From Actinomycetes bacterium (GTDB lineage: Bacteria; Actinomycetota; Acidimicrobiia; Acidimicrobiales; Acidimicrobiaceae): a stretch of DNA of 64,000 nucleotides. Of the stretch, positions 27,793 to 36,754 are shown piece after piece. The stretch's first letter is position 1, and every line of letters begins with the position of its first letter. Both the position numbers and the translations under genes were made by a program. A model generated the notes under the pieces. The model had not been told where the DNA came from. It searched no databases and worked only from the letters and a program-made list of their open reading frames with translations. The DNA lies in NCBI GenBank assembly GCA_021810525.1, contig JAJZIP010000001.1:17781-81780 (forward strand). Reading direction: 5' to 3'.

Positions 27793-29586
27793 TCACCTGG
27801 CAGTATGCACGTGCACTACCGCAACATTGCCAGCAAGGGCCTGCTCCAGGGCTGCCTTCAGGCTTGCTGCTAGCTCATCGGGATCGTCGATAGGTCCATC
27901 AGCCCAACAGCCGTAGGAGCGGGCAAGCGAGGCGAGATCAATCTGCGGGTCGTCAATCCTCATTCCTATCCACGAATTTTCCTTGGGACGGCCGCGCCGA
28001 GTTGCAACTCTCGCCTGATGGGGTTCGTCGTTATAGAAAGAGTTGTTGTCATTTATGACCATCAACATGGGAATTCCGTAGTGCACTGCGGTCCACAGAG
28101 CCGAAGACGCCATCAGGAAATCTCCATCGCCAACTATGCCGACTCCAAGTTTCCCCTGTTCCATGGCTGCCAAAGCCCCGCCAACCATCGCACCCGGGCC
28201 GTATCCTACTCCCCCGCCTCCTGAGTCTCCGAAATATTGTGCCGCCCCACCGAATTTCCAGATTCCCTCAGGCCAACTGCGAGTATTGCGTAGTAGCAGA
28301 AGCCATTTGCTGTCGCGAACGGCATTCCATAGCTCGCCCACAAGTCTTATCTGGGAGATCGGTGAATCATTCCAATGCTTCTCGATAGCCGTCTGATTTC
28401 TTGCACGGCCCTTGGCAATCCGCACATGGATAACCTCTGATCTTTCCAGAGCGACTTGGGGATCTGAGATCTCACGAACGGCCTTATTGAGTTCGCTGAG
28501 ACCGTAGATAGGATCTGCCAAAATGTGGATCTTTCTCGGACGCGCAATTGCCGAAGAGTTACTCCAAGACTTTGCTCCAGCATCACCTATTGACAGATCG
28601 ATGATTCGAGCCGCTTCACGAGAGCCATCTCGCTGGTTTCTCGCTAAGAGGGAAGGAAGATCAACCACGTCCACAGAGAGAATCACGTCCGCATCCGCTA
28701 TCACCTCACTAGCTGCATTGCAGTTGTTCGGGTGGTCGGTGGGAAAGGCGACCGTGTTGCGGTCATCGAGATAAGCTGCCCCCAACAGTTCGACCAGTTC
28801 GACGAGCAGAGCCGTGGCTTCCGGCGATCTCCCCACTCGACCACCGATGACTAGAGGCAGGCTTGAGCTGGTCAGCAGCAGGGCTGCCGCTCTTACAGCA
28901 TCAGGATTGGCGGCTATGGGAGGCATCGGCTGGTGAAGCTCAAGTTCTATGACTGGTTGCTTGGATCCATCCACCTCGTCTTCTTGGAGAGCACAGTCAA
29001 GGGAGATATAGGTTGGGCCGAATGGAGCGGAATTTGCGATCTGGTGTGCTTTGACGAGGCTGTACACGAACGCAGACGCAGGAGTCGGCTCATCGTCCCA
29101 TTTTACGTAGGAGCGAATCAGCTCTGCTTGCGTATCCGCCGAATGTATCCAGTCAATCGGCCTGCGTCTGAATCGATCTCTGGGTCCGCTTCCACCCAAT
29201 ATGACCATCGGGACTTGGTCCAGAAAGGCATCGTAGACGGCCATTGACGCGTGCATGAGGCCGACGAGATCGTGGATTGCCGCCGCGGCCGGCGTCCTGC
29301 CTACCTTTGCATAGCCATGCGCTAGGGCAATAGCGATTTCCTCATGCAGACAAAGAAGCAGCTTCGGATCTTTATTTGCGTGATAGTTGACTATCGAGTC
29401 GTGCAGTCCTCTGAAACTGGAACCGGGGTTAATTGCTATGTATTTGTAACCAAGATCCCCCAGAAGATCTACAAGTGCGTCTGAGCCATGAGTTGGGACG
29501 CTCTTGAAGGACTCCAAACCTTTGGGACTCTCTACTGCGCGCACGCTATGGTTTTCGCGCATAGCATTAGTGTCGTTTCCCCTCAT
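27793..29586 (-). CDS. Thiamine-diphosphate-dependent enzyme (acetolactate synthase / benzoylformate decarboxylase-like)
   Basis: A 597-residue ThDP enzyme. The N-terminal pyrimidine-binding domain has YIAINPGSSFRGLHD, with the activating Glu in LCLHEEIAIALAHGYAK; a central domain contains LVIGGRVGRSPEAT. The C-terminal diphosphate domain has GIVGDGDFLMASSALW, then VINDNNSFYND, the GDG...N metal motif. It likely decarboxylates or carboligates a 2-oxo acid. It is the last gene of an operon with the AAA+ ATPase (29-nt gap) and bicupin. GAAGG precedes ATG 29586. Benzoylformate decarboxylase, sulfopyruvate decarboxylase and acetolactate-synthase-like roles cannot be separated here. Confidence 0.9.
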   Translation of the reverse strand: MRGNDTNAMRENHSVRAVESPKGLESFKSVPTHGSDALVDLLGDLGYKYIAINPGSSFRGLHDSIVNYHANKDPKLLLCLHEEIAIALAHGYAKVGRTPAAAAIHDLVGLMHASMAVYDAFLDQVPMVILGGSGPRDRFRRRPIDWIHSADTQAELIRSYVKWDDEPTPASAFVYSLVKAHQIANSAPFGPTYISLDCALQEDEVDGSKQPVIELELHQPMPPIAANPDAVRAAALLLTSSSLPLVIGGRVGRSPEATALLVELVELLGAAYLDDRNTVAFPTDHPNNCNAASEVIADADVILSVDVVDLPSLLARNQRDGSREAARIIDLSIGDAGAKSWSNSSAIARPRKIHILADPIYGLSELNKAVREISDPQVALERSEVIHVRIAKGRARNQTAIEKHWNDSPISQIRLVGELWNAVRDSKWLLLLRNTRSWPEGIWKFGGAAQYFGDSGGGGVGYGPGAMVGGALAAMEQGKLGVGIVGDGDFLMASSALWTAVHYGIPMLMVINDNNSFYNDEPHQARVATRRGRPKENSWIGMRIDDPQIDLASLARSYGCWADGPIDDPDELAASLKAALEQALAGNVAVVHVHTAR

Positions 29587-29615
29587 CTACCTTCACCCCC
29601 GATTGAAGTACTTGA

Positions 29616-30524
29616 CTAGATTGTTGTAGCCCGGTGCAGATGCTCCGCTTGGAGCCTCTCAGGACTGAGTGCCAATTCCTTGTTTTCCGAAAGCGCCTTG
29701 AGTGGCAACCTTCGAAGCTGTCGACCGTCCCAACCTTTGCAGGCTTGTGCAAGCTGGCGATGAAGAGCTTTGTCGTCTGCCAGTGCTCTAATCTCCGACC
29801 AAATGCCGGCCAGCTCGTCGAGGGACTGGGCAATTATCTTAGAAGCGGTCTCTACATCGGGTATTGCTATCGACAGGACCAAATCCGCGCGCGAAGTGAA
29901 AGCCTCGTCTATGGCATTTGGAAAGTTGGTGGTGGCAACTACCAATACGTTTGGACAACGTTTCATCAGCCGGTCCATGCCCTCGAGCACGGCGTCGCTC
30001 GCGCGGTGAACATCAATGGGATTTGCCTCGAAAGATGCGGAGGAGCGGCGCACCGCAAAGCTCTCCACCTCATCTATCACCACAACAAGATGTCTGTATC
30101 TGAGCGATAGCTCCGGCAGCGAGGTGTCGAGCAGGCGCGCGACGTTTCGCTGGCTTTCCCCGAGCATCTCGCTAGGCAGAGCATGAGGGTTCACCTCCAC
30201 CAGGCAGGTATCACCTTTGTCAGCAAGTTCATAAGAGACAACTTCCGCCAGACCAACTGAGAGCGTGGTCTTTCCTGTGCCGGGAGGACCCGATAAGATC
30301 ACGAGTCTTTGAAGCGCCCCCGGAAGAGCATAGAACTCCTTCTCGTGAGCCAATGCCAACAGTGCATGGGAGAGCAGTCGAGACTTGATCCTTTCGTCAA
30401 CGATGATTCTGTCCCAATTGCGTGTACCACCCTCGTCGGGCAGTACTCGAAGCGCGGAAACTCCGTGTATGGGGGCAGAGTGATGATGGTCTATGGCCAA
30501 GTCGGTCGCCTTACTTCCGGCCAT
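29616..30524 (-). CDS. Pch2/TRIP13-like AAA+ ATPase
   Basis: A 302-residue AAA+ protein. Walker A is GPPGTGKT (79-86), Walker B VVVIDEVESF (D151, E152), sensor 1 ATTN (N200), an arginine finger in SRADL (R212) and sensor 2 GRQLRRLP (R268). The combination DEVESF, EVNPHALPSE before GES, a DAVLEGMD helix and GWDGRQLRRLP matches TRIP13/Pch2 and its bacterial CBASS relative Cap6, not MoxR/NorQ. The substrate-recognition N-terminal domain of TRIP13 is missing; only about 45 residues precede the AAA core. Pch2-type enzymes remodel HORMA proteins, but none is visible. The start at ATG 30524 overlaps the bicupin gene by 34 nt. An activase for a metal or ThDP enzyme of the operon is speculation. Confidence 0.85.
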   Translation of the reverse strand: MAGSKATDLAIDHHHSAPIHGVSALRVLPDEGGTRNWDRIIVDERIKSRLLSHALLALAHEKEFYALPGALQRLVILSGPPGTGKTTLSVGLAEVVSYELADKGDTCLVEVNPHALPSEMLGESQRNVARLLDTSLPELSLRYRHLVVVIDEVESFAVRRSSASFEANPIDVHRASDAVLEGMDRLMKRCPNVLVVATTNFPNAIDEAFTSRADLVLSIAIPDVETASKIIAQSLDELAGIWSEIRALADDKALHRQLAQACKGWDGRQLRRLPLKALSENKELALSPERLQAEHLHRATTI

Positions 30525-31558
30525 ACGATAGTGCTGAGATCTCCGGCTTGGGCGTTGCGAATATGGTCCGGCGGCTCCTCGAAAAGAACCAACGGGTCGC
30601 ACAGCGCTCTCATGGTCTCCAAGACCGTGTCAAACATGTGGATTCGCACAACCTTGGCAGTATTGTCCGGATCGTCATTTATGTGCTGATGCCACAGGAA
30701 GTGGTCGACTATGATCAAGTCGCCTTTCTTCCAGGGATGGTTTTCTCCCTTGTCTGGTTCAGTTCCTAAGAATGAGTGGCCTTTGCCTTCGACCACGTAC
30801 AGCCAGGCTTCGCCAGGGTGCCGGTGCATTGACTGCTGGCGGCCTGGGCCAATCTCGAACATTGCCATGGTGATGCCCGAGGCCTGATAGCCGACTGCTC
30901 TATCCAAAAGGAACGTCGTACGGGTTCCACGCGGAGTCTGAAGGAACTCAAGTTCATCCCAGCTCGTGTGCAGCCGGCCGCTTCGCCGAGCTTCCTGCTC
31001 AGCCGCTAGACGTCGGATCCTTCTGGCATATGGATCGTTACCCGCTTTCCCACTTGTGAATGGCGGGCGGCCAGGGAGTTTTGAAAATGGTGTGTCGCCT
31101 TCGTCTTGTAAGGTTGCAAAGCCGAGAATCTCCATCAATGGTTCGCTGGAAAAGCTCATGTATCGGGCTGTGGCTTCGCCCTCGTTTCCGTGGCGGTGCC
31201 ACGCCCACGCTGGCAGGTGAAGACTGTCTCCAGGCCCCCAGTTGATCCGAACGCCGTCGATCTCCGTCCAGCCATTTCCGCCAACGCAAAACATCATTGC
31301 GTCCCACGAATGGCGGTGAATTGTCGATGTAACGCCTGAAGGGATTTCGTGTGCCGCGCCGTCCATCGTTCTCGTCGGCTTATCGGCATCGGGACCTATG
31401 TAGGCTCCAGAGATAAGGCCGCGGTCTGTCTGAAGCATTTCGACGTCCTCGATAGCGATGACAGTTCGTTGATTGCCCCGCCAGTCTTCTATGAACTGAG
31501 CTCGACGTTTCTTTTGAACTTCATAGTGGCTTGTTGAAGTTCTCGTCACATTGGTCAT
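30491..31558 (-). CDS. Bicupin protein, gentisate dioxygenase-like (second)
   Basis: A 355-residue two-cupin protein. The first domain has IHRHSWDAMMFCVGG and AWHRHGN and lacks the usual Glu of the metal set. The second has MHRHPGEAWLYVVEG and FLWHQHI with the full HxH...E...H set, so one metal site is expected, as in gentisate and related ring-cleaving dioxygenases. GGGGAG lies 8 nt before ATG 31558. It is the first gene of the operon with the AAA+ ATPase and ThDP enzyme, and is divergent from GntR 3. Ring cleavage of a hydroxylated aromatic acid is plausible but unproven. Confidence 0.82.
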   Translation of the reverse strand: MTNVTRTSTSHYEVQKKRRAQFIEDWRGNQRTVIAIEDVEMLQTDRGLISGAYIGPDADKPTRTMDGAAHEIPSGVTSTIHRHSWDAMMFCVGGNGWTEIDGVRINWGPGDSLHLPAWAWHRHGNEGEATARYMSFSSEPLMEILGFATLQDEGDTPFSKLPGRPPFTSGKAGNDPYARRIRRLAAEQEARRSGRLHTSWDELEFLQTPRGTRTTFLLDRAVGYQASGITMAMFEIGPGRQQSMHRHPGEAWLYVVEGKGHSFLGTEPDKGENHPWKKGDLIIVDHFLWHQHINDDPDNTAKVVRIHMFDTVLETMRALCDPLVLFEEPPDHIRNAQAGDLSTIVWPEVRRPTWP

Positions 31559-32022
31559 TAACAAGCTCCCCTTTGTAAATATCCGACTCTTCGCCTAGGC
31601 GGCACAAATGACCACCATAGCACAAAACACTGGCTGACCAGCGCCATACTGCTCTTGGATAACCGCTACGCACACGCGGAGCAACTCCAATCTGGTTAGC
31701 CCGGAATATTAATCTTATTGTCATACCCATGTGTAGGCGTATCAAGCTGTTGATTTTTTATTCGGTACCTCTCTGCTCTCGAGTCAAGAACTTTTGGTAA
31801 CACGGCTTCGCAACGCCTTCGTTGTGACCTAATACAGAAGATGTGTCCCGAATGAGCTTTGAATGGGACGTTATAAGATGGACCGGAAATTTCAACGCGA
31901 CCGAAACACCGTGACAGATGTTGATCCAGATGATAAAAATGGTTAGGGGTAGCTGATCGGCTAGCATGCATTTTGTTTGTGGGTCACTTTCAGGGGTCAG
32001 CAATAGATATACAGGAGTGAAA
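31559..32022. promoter_or_regulatory. Divergent intergenic region bicupin-AAA-ThDP operon / gntR 3
   Basis: About 460 bases hold both promoters. On the minus strand TTGATA and GACAAT are 17 nt apart within about 31700-31745, a possible promoter for the bicupin operon. An operator of GntR 3 is expected but not identified. Confidence 0.4.
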
Positions 32023-32775
32023 GTGGGCGAAATGGAGAAGCCAGAGTCATCCAAGAATGATCATGGCATGAGTCAGATGTTCAGTCCAATAACCACTGTC
32101 AGGATCTCATCGATCATTGTGGATCGCGTGAGAGCCTTGATAAGAGAGGGCAAGCTGAAGCCGGGAGATCGGCTCCCTACCGAGAGGGAGCTGTGCAGTT
32201 CTTTTGGTATCGGAAGAGCGACGGTTCGAGACGCTCTTAGGATCCTCGAAACCATCGGATTAGTTGAAGTGCGAGTCGGATCGCGCGGTGGTGCTTTCGT
32301 GAAGGCGCCAAGTTCACTTCAAATAGGTGCGGGACTAAATGACATGCTTGCGGCAGCTGCCATATCGGCAGCTGAAGTCCGTGAAGCCCGCCTAACGTTT
32401 GAGCTTGGCCTGATAGATCTGATCTGTGAACGTATTACCGAGGAGGACATTGCCAGGCTGGATGACATATGCACCAGGGCCAAGATAGCCGTCGAAGAGG
32501 ACAACTATAGCCTTAATCATTCCTTGGAATTCCACACTGCTCTCGCCCAATGCGCGCACAATCGTGCTCTAGACCTGATTATCGAGACATTCCAGATTTC
32601 ACTGCAGATGTTCGAACGGCCCGTGAAGGAAGGCGAACCCAGTCGGGGAACGCCAGGCGTTCAAGAGCATTTTGATATCCTTGAAGCGATAAAAGCCAAT
32701 AACTCCATCCTTGCCAAGGCAATTATGGAGCTGCATCGCAGCAGAACTCCGAAGCGCTTGAGGCTGATTGCCTAG
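32023..32775 (+). CDS. GntR-family (FadR/FCD) transcriptional regulator 3
   Basis: A 250-residue paralogue of regulator 1: winged helix-turn-helix with LKPGDRLPTERELCSSFGIG and TVRDALRILETIGLVEVRVG, then an FCD domain with EFHTALAQCAHNRAL and QEHFDILEAI. GTG 32023 is 5 nt after AGGAG; ATG 32032 in frame is the alternative. It is transcribed away from the bicupin-AAA-ThDP operon, which it probably controls. Near identity of recognition-helix residues with regulator 1 suggests overlapping operator sequences (inference). Confidence 0.92.
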   Translation: MGEMEKPESSKNDHGMSQMFSPITTVRISSIIVDRVRALIREGKLKPGDRLPTERELCSSFGIGRATVRDALRILETIGLVEVRVGSRGGAFVKAPSSLQIGAGLNDMLAAAAISAAEVREARLTFELGLIDLICERITEEDIARLDDICTRAKIAVEEDNYSLNHSLEFHTALAQCAHNRALDLIIETFQISLQMFERPVKEGEPSRGTPGVQEHFDILEAIKANNSILAKAIMELHRSRTPKRLRLIA

Positions 32776-32804
32776 AGTACCTCTTCCTCTAAGGCAATCA
32801 GCCT
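32761..32804. terminator. Shared terminator hairpin of gntR 3 and the molybdenum hydroxylase operon
   Basis: AGGCTGATTGCC (32761-32772) pairs perfectly with GGCAATCAGCCT (32793-32804), with an inner AGAG/CTCT pairing. The gntR stop codon TAG sits at the inner edge of the left arm. It lies between convergent genes and can work in both directions, though U tracts are weak. Confidence 0.6.
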
Positions 32805-32827
32805 GGCTCGGGTTCTCTCTAGCTTTG

Positions 32828-33685
32828 TCAGCTACCCAAACACGACTTCAGTGACCTGAAAGCGAAGATGGACGCCATCTCACGCTTGTATGCCGCTGAT
32901 CCGCGTTCATCATCCTGAGGCTCTACTATCTCGCGGACAGCTTCAGCTGCTCTACGAAGAGCGGCATCGTCACCAGTTGTCCCAACCAACAACTGGGATG
33001 CCTGGTTCGAAATTATCGGGACACTTCCCACCCCGCAAAGAACCACCGATGCTGCTTCGATAATCTTTCCATCCGAGCCAAAGGTGACTGATGACCCCGC
33101 TCCGACCGTTGGGTAATCGCCTTCTGATGTTGGGGTATAACGAATATATGCCGATCGCCTGTTCGCCACAAGAGGAATAGTCACCTCGGTAATCAGCTCA
33201 TCCGGATCGAGAACTGTCTCAAGAAATCCCTCATAGAATTCCGCCAACGGAATTCTCCTGGTCGACAAGCTGCTCTTCACCGACACTTCGGCACCCACAG
33301 CGATCAGCGCAGGAGGCATGTCCTGACGGGGATCGGCATGTGCAAGAGCACCTCCAAGGGTTGCCATCGCTCGCACTCGTGCGTTTCCGATCACCCCAGA
33401 TGCCGTGCAAACACCTGGCAACAGCCGGGCAATATCGCGATTTGCGGCAATCTCCGCTGCAGTAGTCATAGAGCCAATCTTGACCTCGCCGTCTGAAGCG
33501 AATATACCCTTGAGCTCGCCGACATTGCCGAGCCAGACAACCCGGGACGGCTCGATCAGGCGCGTCTTGTACAACAGCGCAGTAGAGGTCCCTCCACCAA
33601 GAAAAATCGCATCTTCTTTAGAAATACTTTCCAACGCTTCCGAGACCGAGGTCGGGACAAGAAATTCTGTTTCAGTTGACTGCAA
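32828..33685 (-). CDS. Molybdenum hydroxylase FAD-binding (medium) subunit
   Basis: A 285-residue CoxM/XdhB-type FAD subunit. FAD-binding blocks are IFLGGGTSTALL and ATLGGALAHADPRQDMPPALIA, followed by the C-terminal domain with RYTPTSEGDYPTVGAG. It begins at TTG 33685, 6 nt after GGAGG, and overlaps the end of the iron-sulfur subunit gene by 14 nt; an upstream in-frame extension (to 33859) is antisense-like and lacks support. It passes electrons from the [2Fe-2S] subunit to an acceptor via FAD. Confidence 0.92.
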   Translation of the reverse strand: MQSTETEFLVPTSVSEALESISKEDAIFLGGGTSTALLYKTRLIEPSRVVWLGNVGELKGIFASDGEVKIGSMTTAAEIAANRDIARLLPGVCTASGVIGNARVRAMATLGGALAHADPRQDMPPALIAVGAEVSVKSSLSTRRIPLAEFYEGFLETVLDPDELITEVTIPLVANRRSAYIRYTPTSEGDYPTVGAGSSVTFGSDGKIIEAASVVLCGVGSVPIISNQASQLLVGTTGDDAALRRAAEAVREIVEPQDDERGSAAYKREMASIFAFRSLKSCLGS

Positions 33686-34118
33686 GGTGGTCCTCCACTG
33701 CGCTAACAATCGTTTGGTAGCCGGTACATCTGCAAAGATTGCCGGCCATGTACTTTCTGATCTCTTCGGAGGTTGAGACTCCAGCTGAATCAATTGACGC
33801 TGCTGCAACAATCTGGCCAGGTGTGCAGATGCCACATTGCATTCCCTCATTCTCCACAAATGAATCTATGAGTTCCGGCATCTTTTCCGCCAAGCCCTCG
33901 ATTGTCCAGACATCCTTGTCGACTAAGGTTCCAACCAGGCATATGCAAGAACTCACCGGAGCACCGTTCACCATGATGGTGCAGGCTCCGCACACTCCAA
34001 CACCGCACCCTTCCTTGGTACCCGTTAGCGACAGCCCTCTGATGACATCTAGCGCCAGGGACATTGGATCCACGTCAAGTTCAGTGCCCTTGCCATTCAA
34101 ACTAAAGTTGATCTTCAC
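33672..34118 (-). CDS. Molybdenum hydroxylase [2Fe-2S] (small) subunit
   Basis: A 148-residue protein with both iron-sulfur sites of the xanthine oxidase family: plant-type CGVGVCGACTIM plus a later Cys, and the helical-domain CGICTPGQ and CRCTGY. GTG 34118 overlaps the stop of the large-subunit gene (GTGA), so translation is coupled. It transfers electrons from the molybdenum site to FAD. The length is slightly short for CoxS but complete. Confidence 0.95.
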   Translation of the reverse strand: MKINFSLNGKGTELDVDPMSLALDVIRGLSLTGTKEGCGVGVCGACTIMVNGAPVSSCICLVGTLVDKDVWTIEGLAEKMPELIDSFVENEGMQCGICTPGQIVAAASIDSAGVSTSEEIRKYMAGNLCRCTGYQTIVSAVEDHLAVN

Positions 34119-36220
34119 TTTGCGCTACCTTCCTTCATACCCCAGTAGATTGTCTCGGCTCTTATGGGGAGCCTCCTGATGCGTACTCCGGTCGCATCTT
34201 CGACTGCATTGGCAATTGCTGCTCCAGTAGGACAGTTGGTCAGTTCACCGACTGCCTTTATGTTATTGGGGCCAACGCCTTTTCCCCCGCGAAGAAGCGC
34301 AGTAGTCAGTTTGGGGATATCTGCGACATTTGGAAGCTTGAACTCGCCCATACTCAACGCCCAAGGCTGTCCTCCTTCCTCTAACAGATCCTCCATCACC
34401 GCAAAGCCGAAGCCCATAACAGCTCCACCGTCAATCTGCATCTGATGTGCCTTGGGATTAACAATCTCTGCAACATCTACAGCAGAGATCAACTCCAACA
34501 CCTTCAGCTGGCCAGTCATAGGGTCGACCGCTACGCGCGCAAGTTGGGCCGAATACGCACCACTAGGACCATCGGATCCTTCATCGGTAGTGATTTCGAC
34601 GACTTCCTGGTCTGCTGGCATTTCTTTCCAGAGCTTGATCGCATTGGCTACGGCAACAGTGACGCCGAGACTGACCCTGCTTCCGCCTACGCCTGCGTCA
34701 GTCGGCAACAGGGAGGTAGATACCTGGTTGACCTCTATCTTGTCCGCGCTGATTCCGAGACCGGTACGAATCATCTCGCGGACGACAGTCTGACCGCCAG
34801 CTCCATTTTCGGGAATAGGCACCTCAGCAATCACCTTCCCGTTCTCGCCCCTCCGAAGTCTTAGACTGGTCTTCGGAACGGCGGCCATGCTTCGTGCGTA
34901 TATCGCAACTCCTTCGCCATGAAGCCATCCTTCGGGAACATCCACGGACTTAGGTTGCGACATCGCCAAGGACAGAACCTCTTTCCCCCGGTACTCCAGC
35001 CATACACTCCCATAGGGGTTCACATCCCCATCAGACAACAGGTTCAGTTCCCGAATCTTGATAGGCCCTATTCCGGATCGTCGCCCCAGTTCATCTAACG
35101 CCGATTCGAATGCAAATGCCGCCTGAGGCGAACCAGGAGCTCTCATATGGCCTTTGGGCTGATTATTGGTGTAGACAATCTTTGATTCGACAAAAAACTC
35201 GGGAATTCGATAGGCAATCGCCGCATCCACTATTCCATGTAGATTTACCGTGTTGACCGGCTTGAACCCCGCATAGGCTCCACCGTCCAAGAGCGCTTCG
35301 GCAATTCCTCCCACAAGTTTTCCGCTGGCGTCTATTCCTAGTCGAACTCTGATCTCGGATGAGTGGCGGCCGTCGGTTGACAAGAGATCGTCGCTGTAGC
35401 GAAGAACCATCTTCACGGGTCTGCCAACAAGAATTGATAACGCGGTACAGAGGGGTGCGTCACCCGGCGACCCCTTGCCTCCAAAATCACCGCCCAGAAC
35501 GGTTGGCATGATCTCAACCTTCTTGGGATCGAGACCGAAGACACTCGAGAGGACGTCGCGTAGCCGATACGGACTCTTATTCGTATTCCAGACATTTAGA
35601 GAGCCGTCTGCATGATAGTCAGCGATGCATGCTTGAGGTTCAATGTAACCTTGATGGTCTCCCGGCGTGAAATAGGTTTCATCTATAACATGCACTGCGT
35701 TTCTGAGCGCAGATTCAGCTGCCTCGCGAGAACCATGCGAATCGACCGACTGGATGTTGCGACCTGAATCGGGAGTGACCACGGCACCTGCATACTCCCA
35801 CGGCCGGTCATGAATCAGCGGGGAATCGGGCTGTATGGCTTCGCGTGCTGTAGCCACTGTAGTCAATTCTTTGTAGGTTACCTCAATGAGTTCAGCGGCT
35901 GCCTCTGCAATCTCGCGAGATGTGGCAACCACCGCCGCAATCGGATCTCCCACCCTTCGGACTCGACCATCCGCCAGGATCGGTACATCAAATACCCGCC
36001 TTCCATACAAGTTCGCCCCGCCGGGTAGATCCTTCGCAGTAAATACCCCAAGGACTCCGTCTACCTCTTTGGCGGGAGAGATATCGATCTCCTCAATAAG
36101 TGCCGAAGGAAGATCGCTCCTCTTCACGGCGGCAAAGGTAGTCCCCTCAAGCACTACGTCGGCGGTATACTTAGCTGCCCCCGTGGCCTTTGCAACTGCG
36201 TCAATACGACGTTCTGACAT
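34115..36220 (-). CDS. Molybdenum hydroxylase molybdopterin-binding (large) subunit
   Basis: A 701-residue subunit of the xanthine dehydrogenase/CO dehydrogenase family. It starts with RRIDAVAKATGAAKYTAD, contains VLGGDFGGKG near the cofactor, GAGGQTVVREMI, and ends with AVGELTNCPTGAAIANAV carrying the catalytic Glu. It lacks the CO dehydrogenase AYRCSFR loop, so it hydroxylates an organic substrate. AGAGGGTGG precedes ATG 36220. The gene order large-small-medium with overlapping starts is compact. No XdhC/CoxF-type chaperone is nearby. Candidates include N-heterocyclic or aromatic aldehyde/CoA substrates; the choice is open. Confidence 0.93.
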   Translation of the reverse strand: MSERRIDAVAKATGAAKYTADVVLEGTTFAAVKRSDLPSALIEEIDISPAKEVDGVLGVFTAKDLPGGANLYGRRVFDVPILADGRVRRVGDPIAAVVATSREIAEAAAELIEVTYKELTTVATAREAIQPDSPLIHDRPWEYAGAVVTPDSGRNIQSVDSHGSREAAESALRNAVHVIDETYFTPGDHQGYIEPQACIADYHADGSLNVWNTNKSPYRLRDVLSSVFGLDPKKVEIMPTVLGGDFGGKGSPGDAPLCTALSILVGRPVKMVLRYSDDLLSTDGRHSSEIRVRLGIDASGKLVGGIAEALLDGGAYAGFKPVNTVNLHGIVDAAIAYRIPEFFVESKIVYTNNQPKGHMRAPGSPQAAFAFESALDELGRRSGIGPIKIRELNLLSDGDVNPYGSVWLEYRGKEVLSLAMSQPKSVDVPEGWLHGEGVAIYARSMAAVPKTSLRLRRGENGKVIAEVPIPENGAGGQTVVREMIRTGLGISADKIEVNQVSTSLLPTDAGVGGSRVSLGVTVAVANAIKLWKEMPADQEVVEITTDEGSDGPSGAYSAQLARVAVDPMTGQLKVLELISAVDVAEIVNPKAHQMQIDGGAVMGFGFAVMEDLLEEGGQPWALSMGEFKLPNVADIPKLTTALLRGGKGVGPNNIKAVGELTNCPTGAAIANAVEDATGVRIRRLPIRAETIYWGMKEGSAK

Positions 36221-36754
36221 GTTCCACCCTCTATTAAACCGGCTACGCTACACATCTACTAACTTGACCCGCAACAGTACCCCAAATAGAGAACTATTGC
36301 GTATCGATGTCACTGGGATGCCCCGAGCTACTTCAGCTGAAGGTTTGGAAGACTCAGCCGAGTGTTAGCTACGTCACTACAGTATCAGAATGGCAAGCAG
36401 CAATGACCAAAAATCCGCCGCTAGCCGAAATTTAAGGGTCAGATTTTCCGCTCTCTCGAGATTGATCTGCCTCCAATCCAGCTTCCATCTCGAAAACTCA
36501 TCAGAGAATGGCCGGGAATGCGAAGCGACCCTGCTTTCGAGGCCAGTTCGCCTCGGTGTCATCGTGTCACTCAAGCTTCGTTTGGAGGGTGCGCTTCACG
36601 GCCAGCGTTAGTATCTCAATCGATCGATGCCAGGCGACGCTCCATAGTGCAGCAGTGCCGAACAAGGGCCAGGCGCGCCTTTCGTAGAGACACGCCTGGA
36701 TCGTTAGACGATACCCGATGGGCGCTGCGGTCGGGCCGAAAGAGAGACTAGAAC
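36221..36754. other. Intergenic region upstream of the molybdenum hydroxylase genes
   Basis: No gene is supported in these 534 bases. It follows the tctC copy 2 stop on the same strand and should contain the hydroxylase promoter near 36240-36300, or carry read-through from tctC. Confidence 0.45.

Noticed and set aside
29616..30524. Type III CBASS defence locus
   Set aside because: The AAA+ protein resembles Cap6, but no CD-NTase, HORMA-domain or nuclease/phospholipase effector gene lies nearby; neighbours are metabolic.
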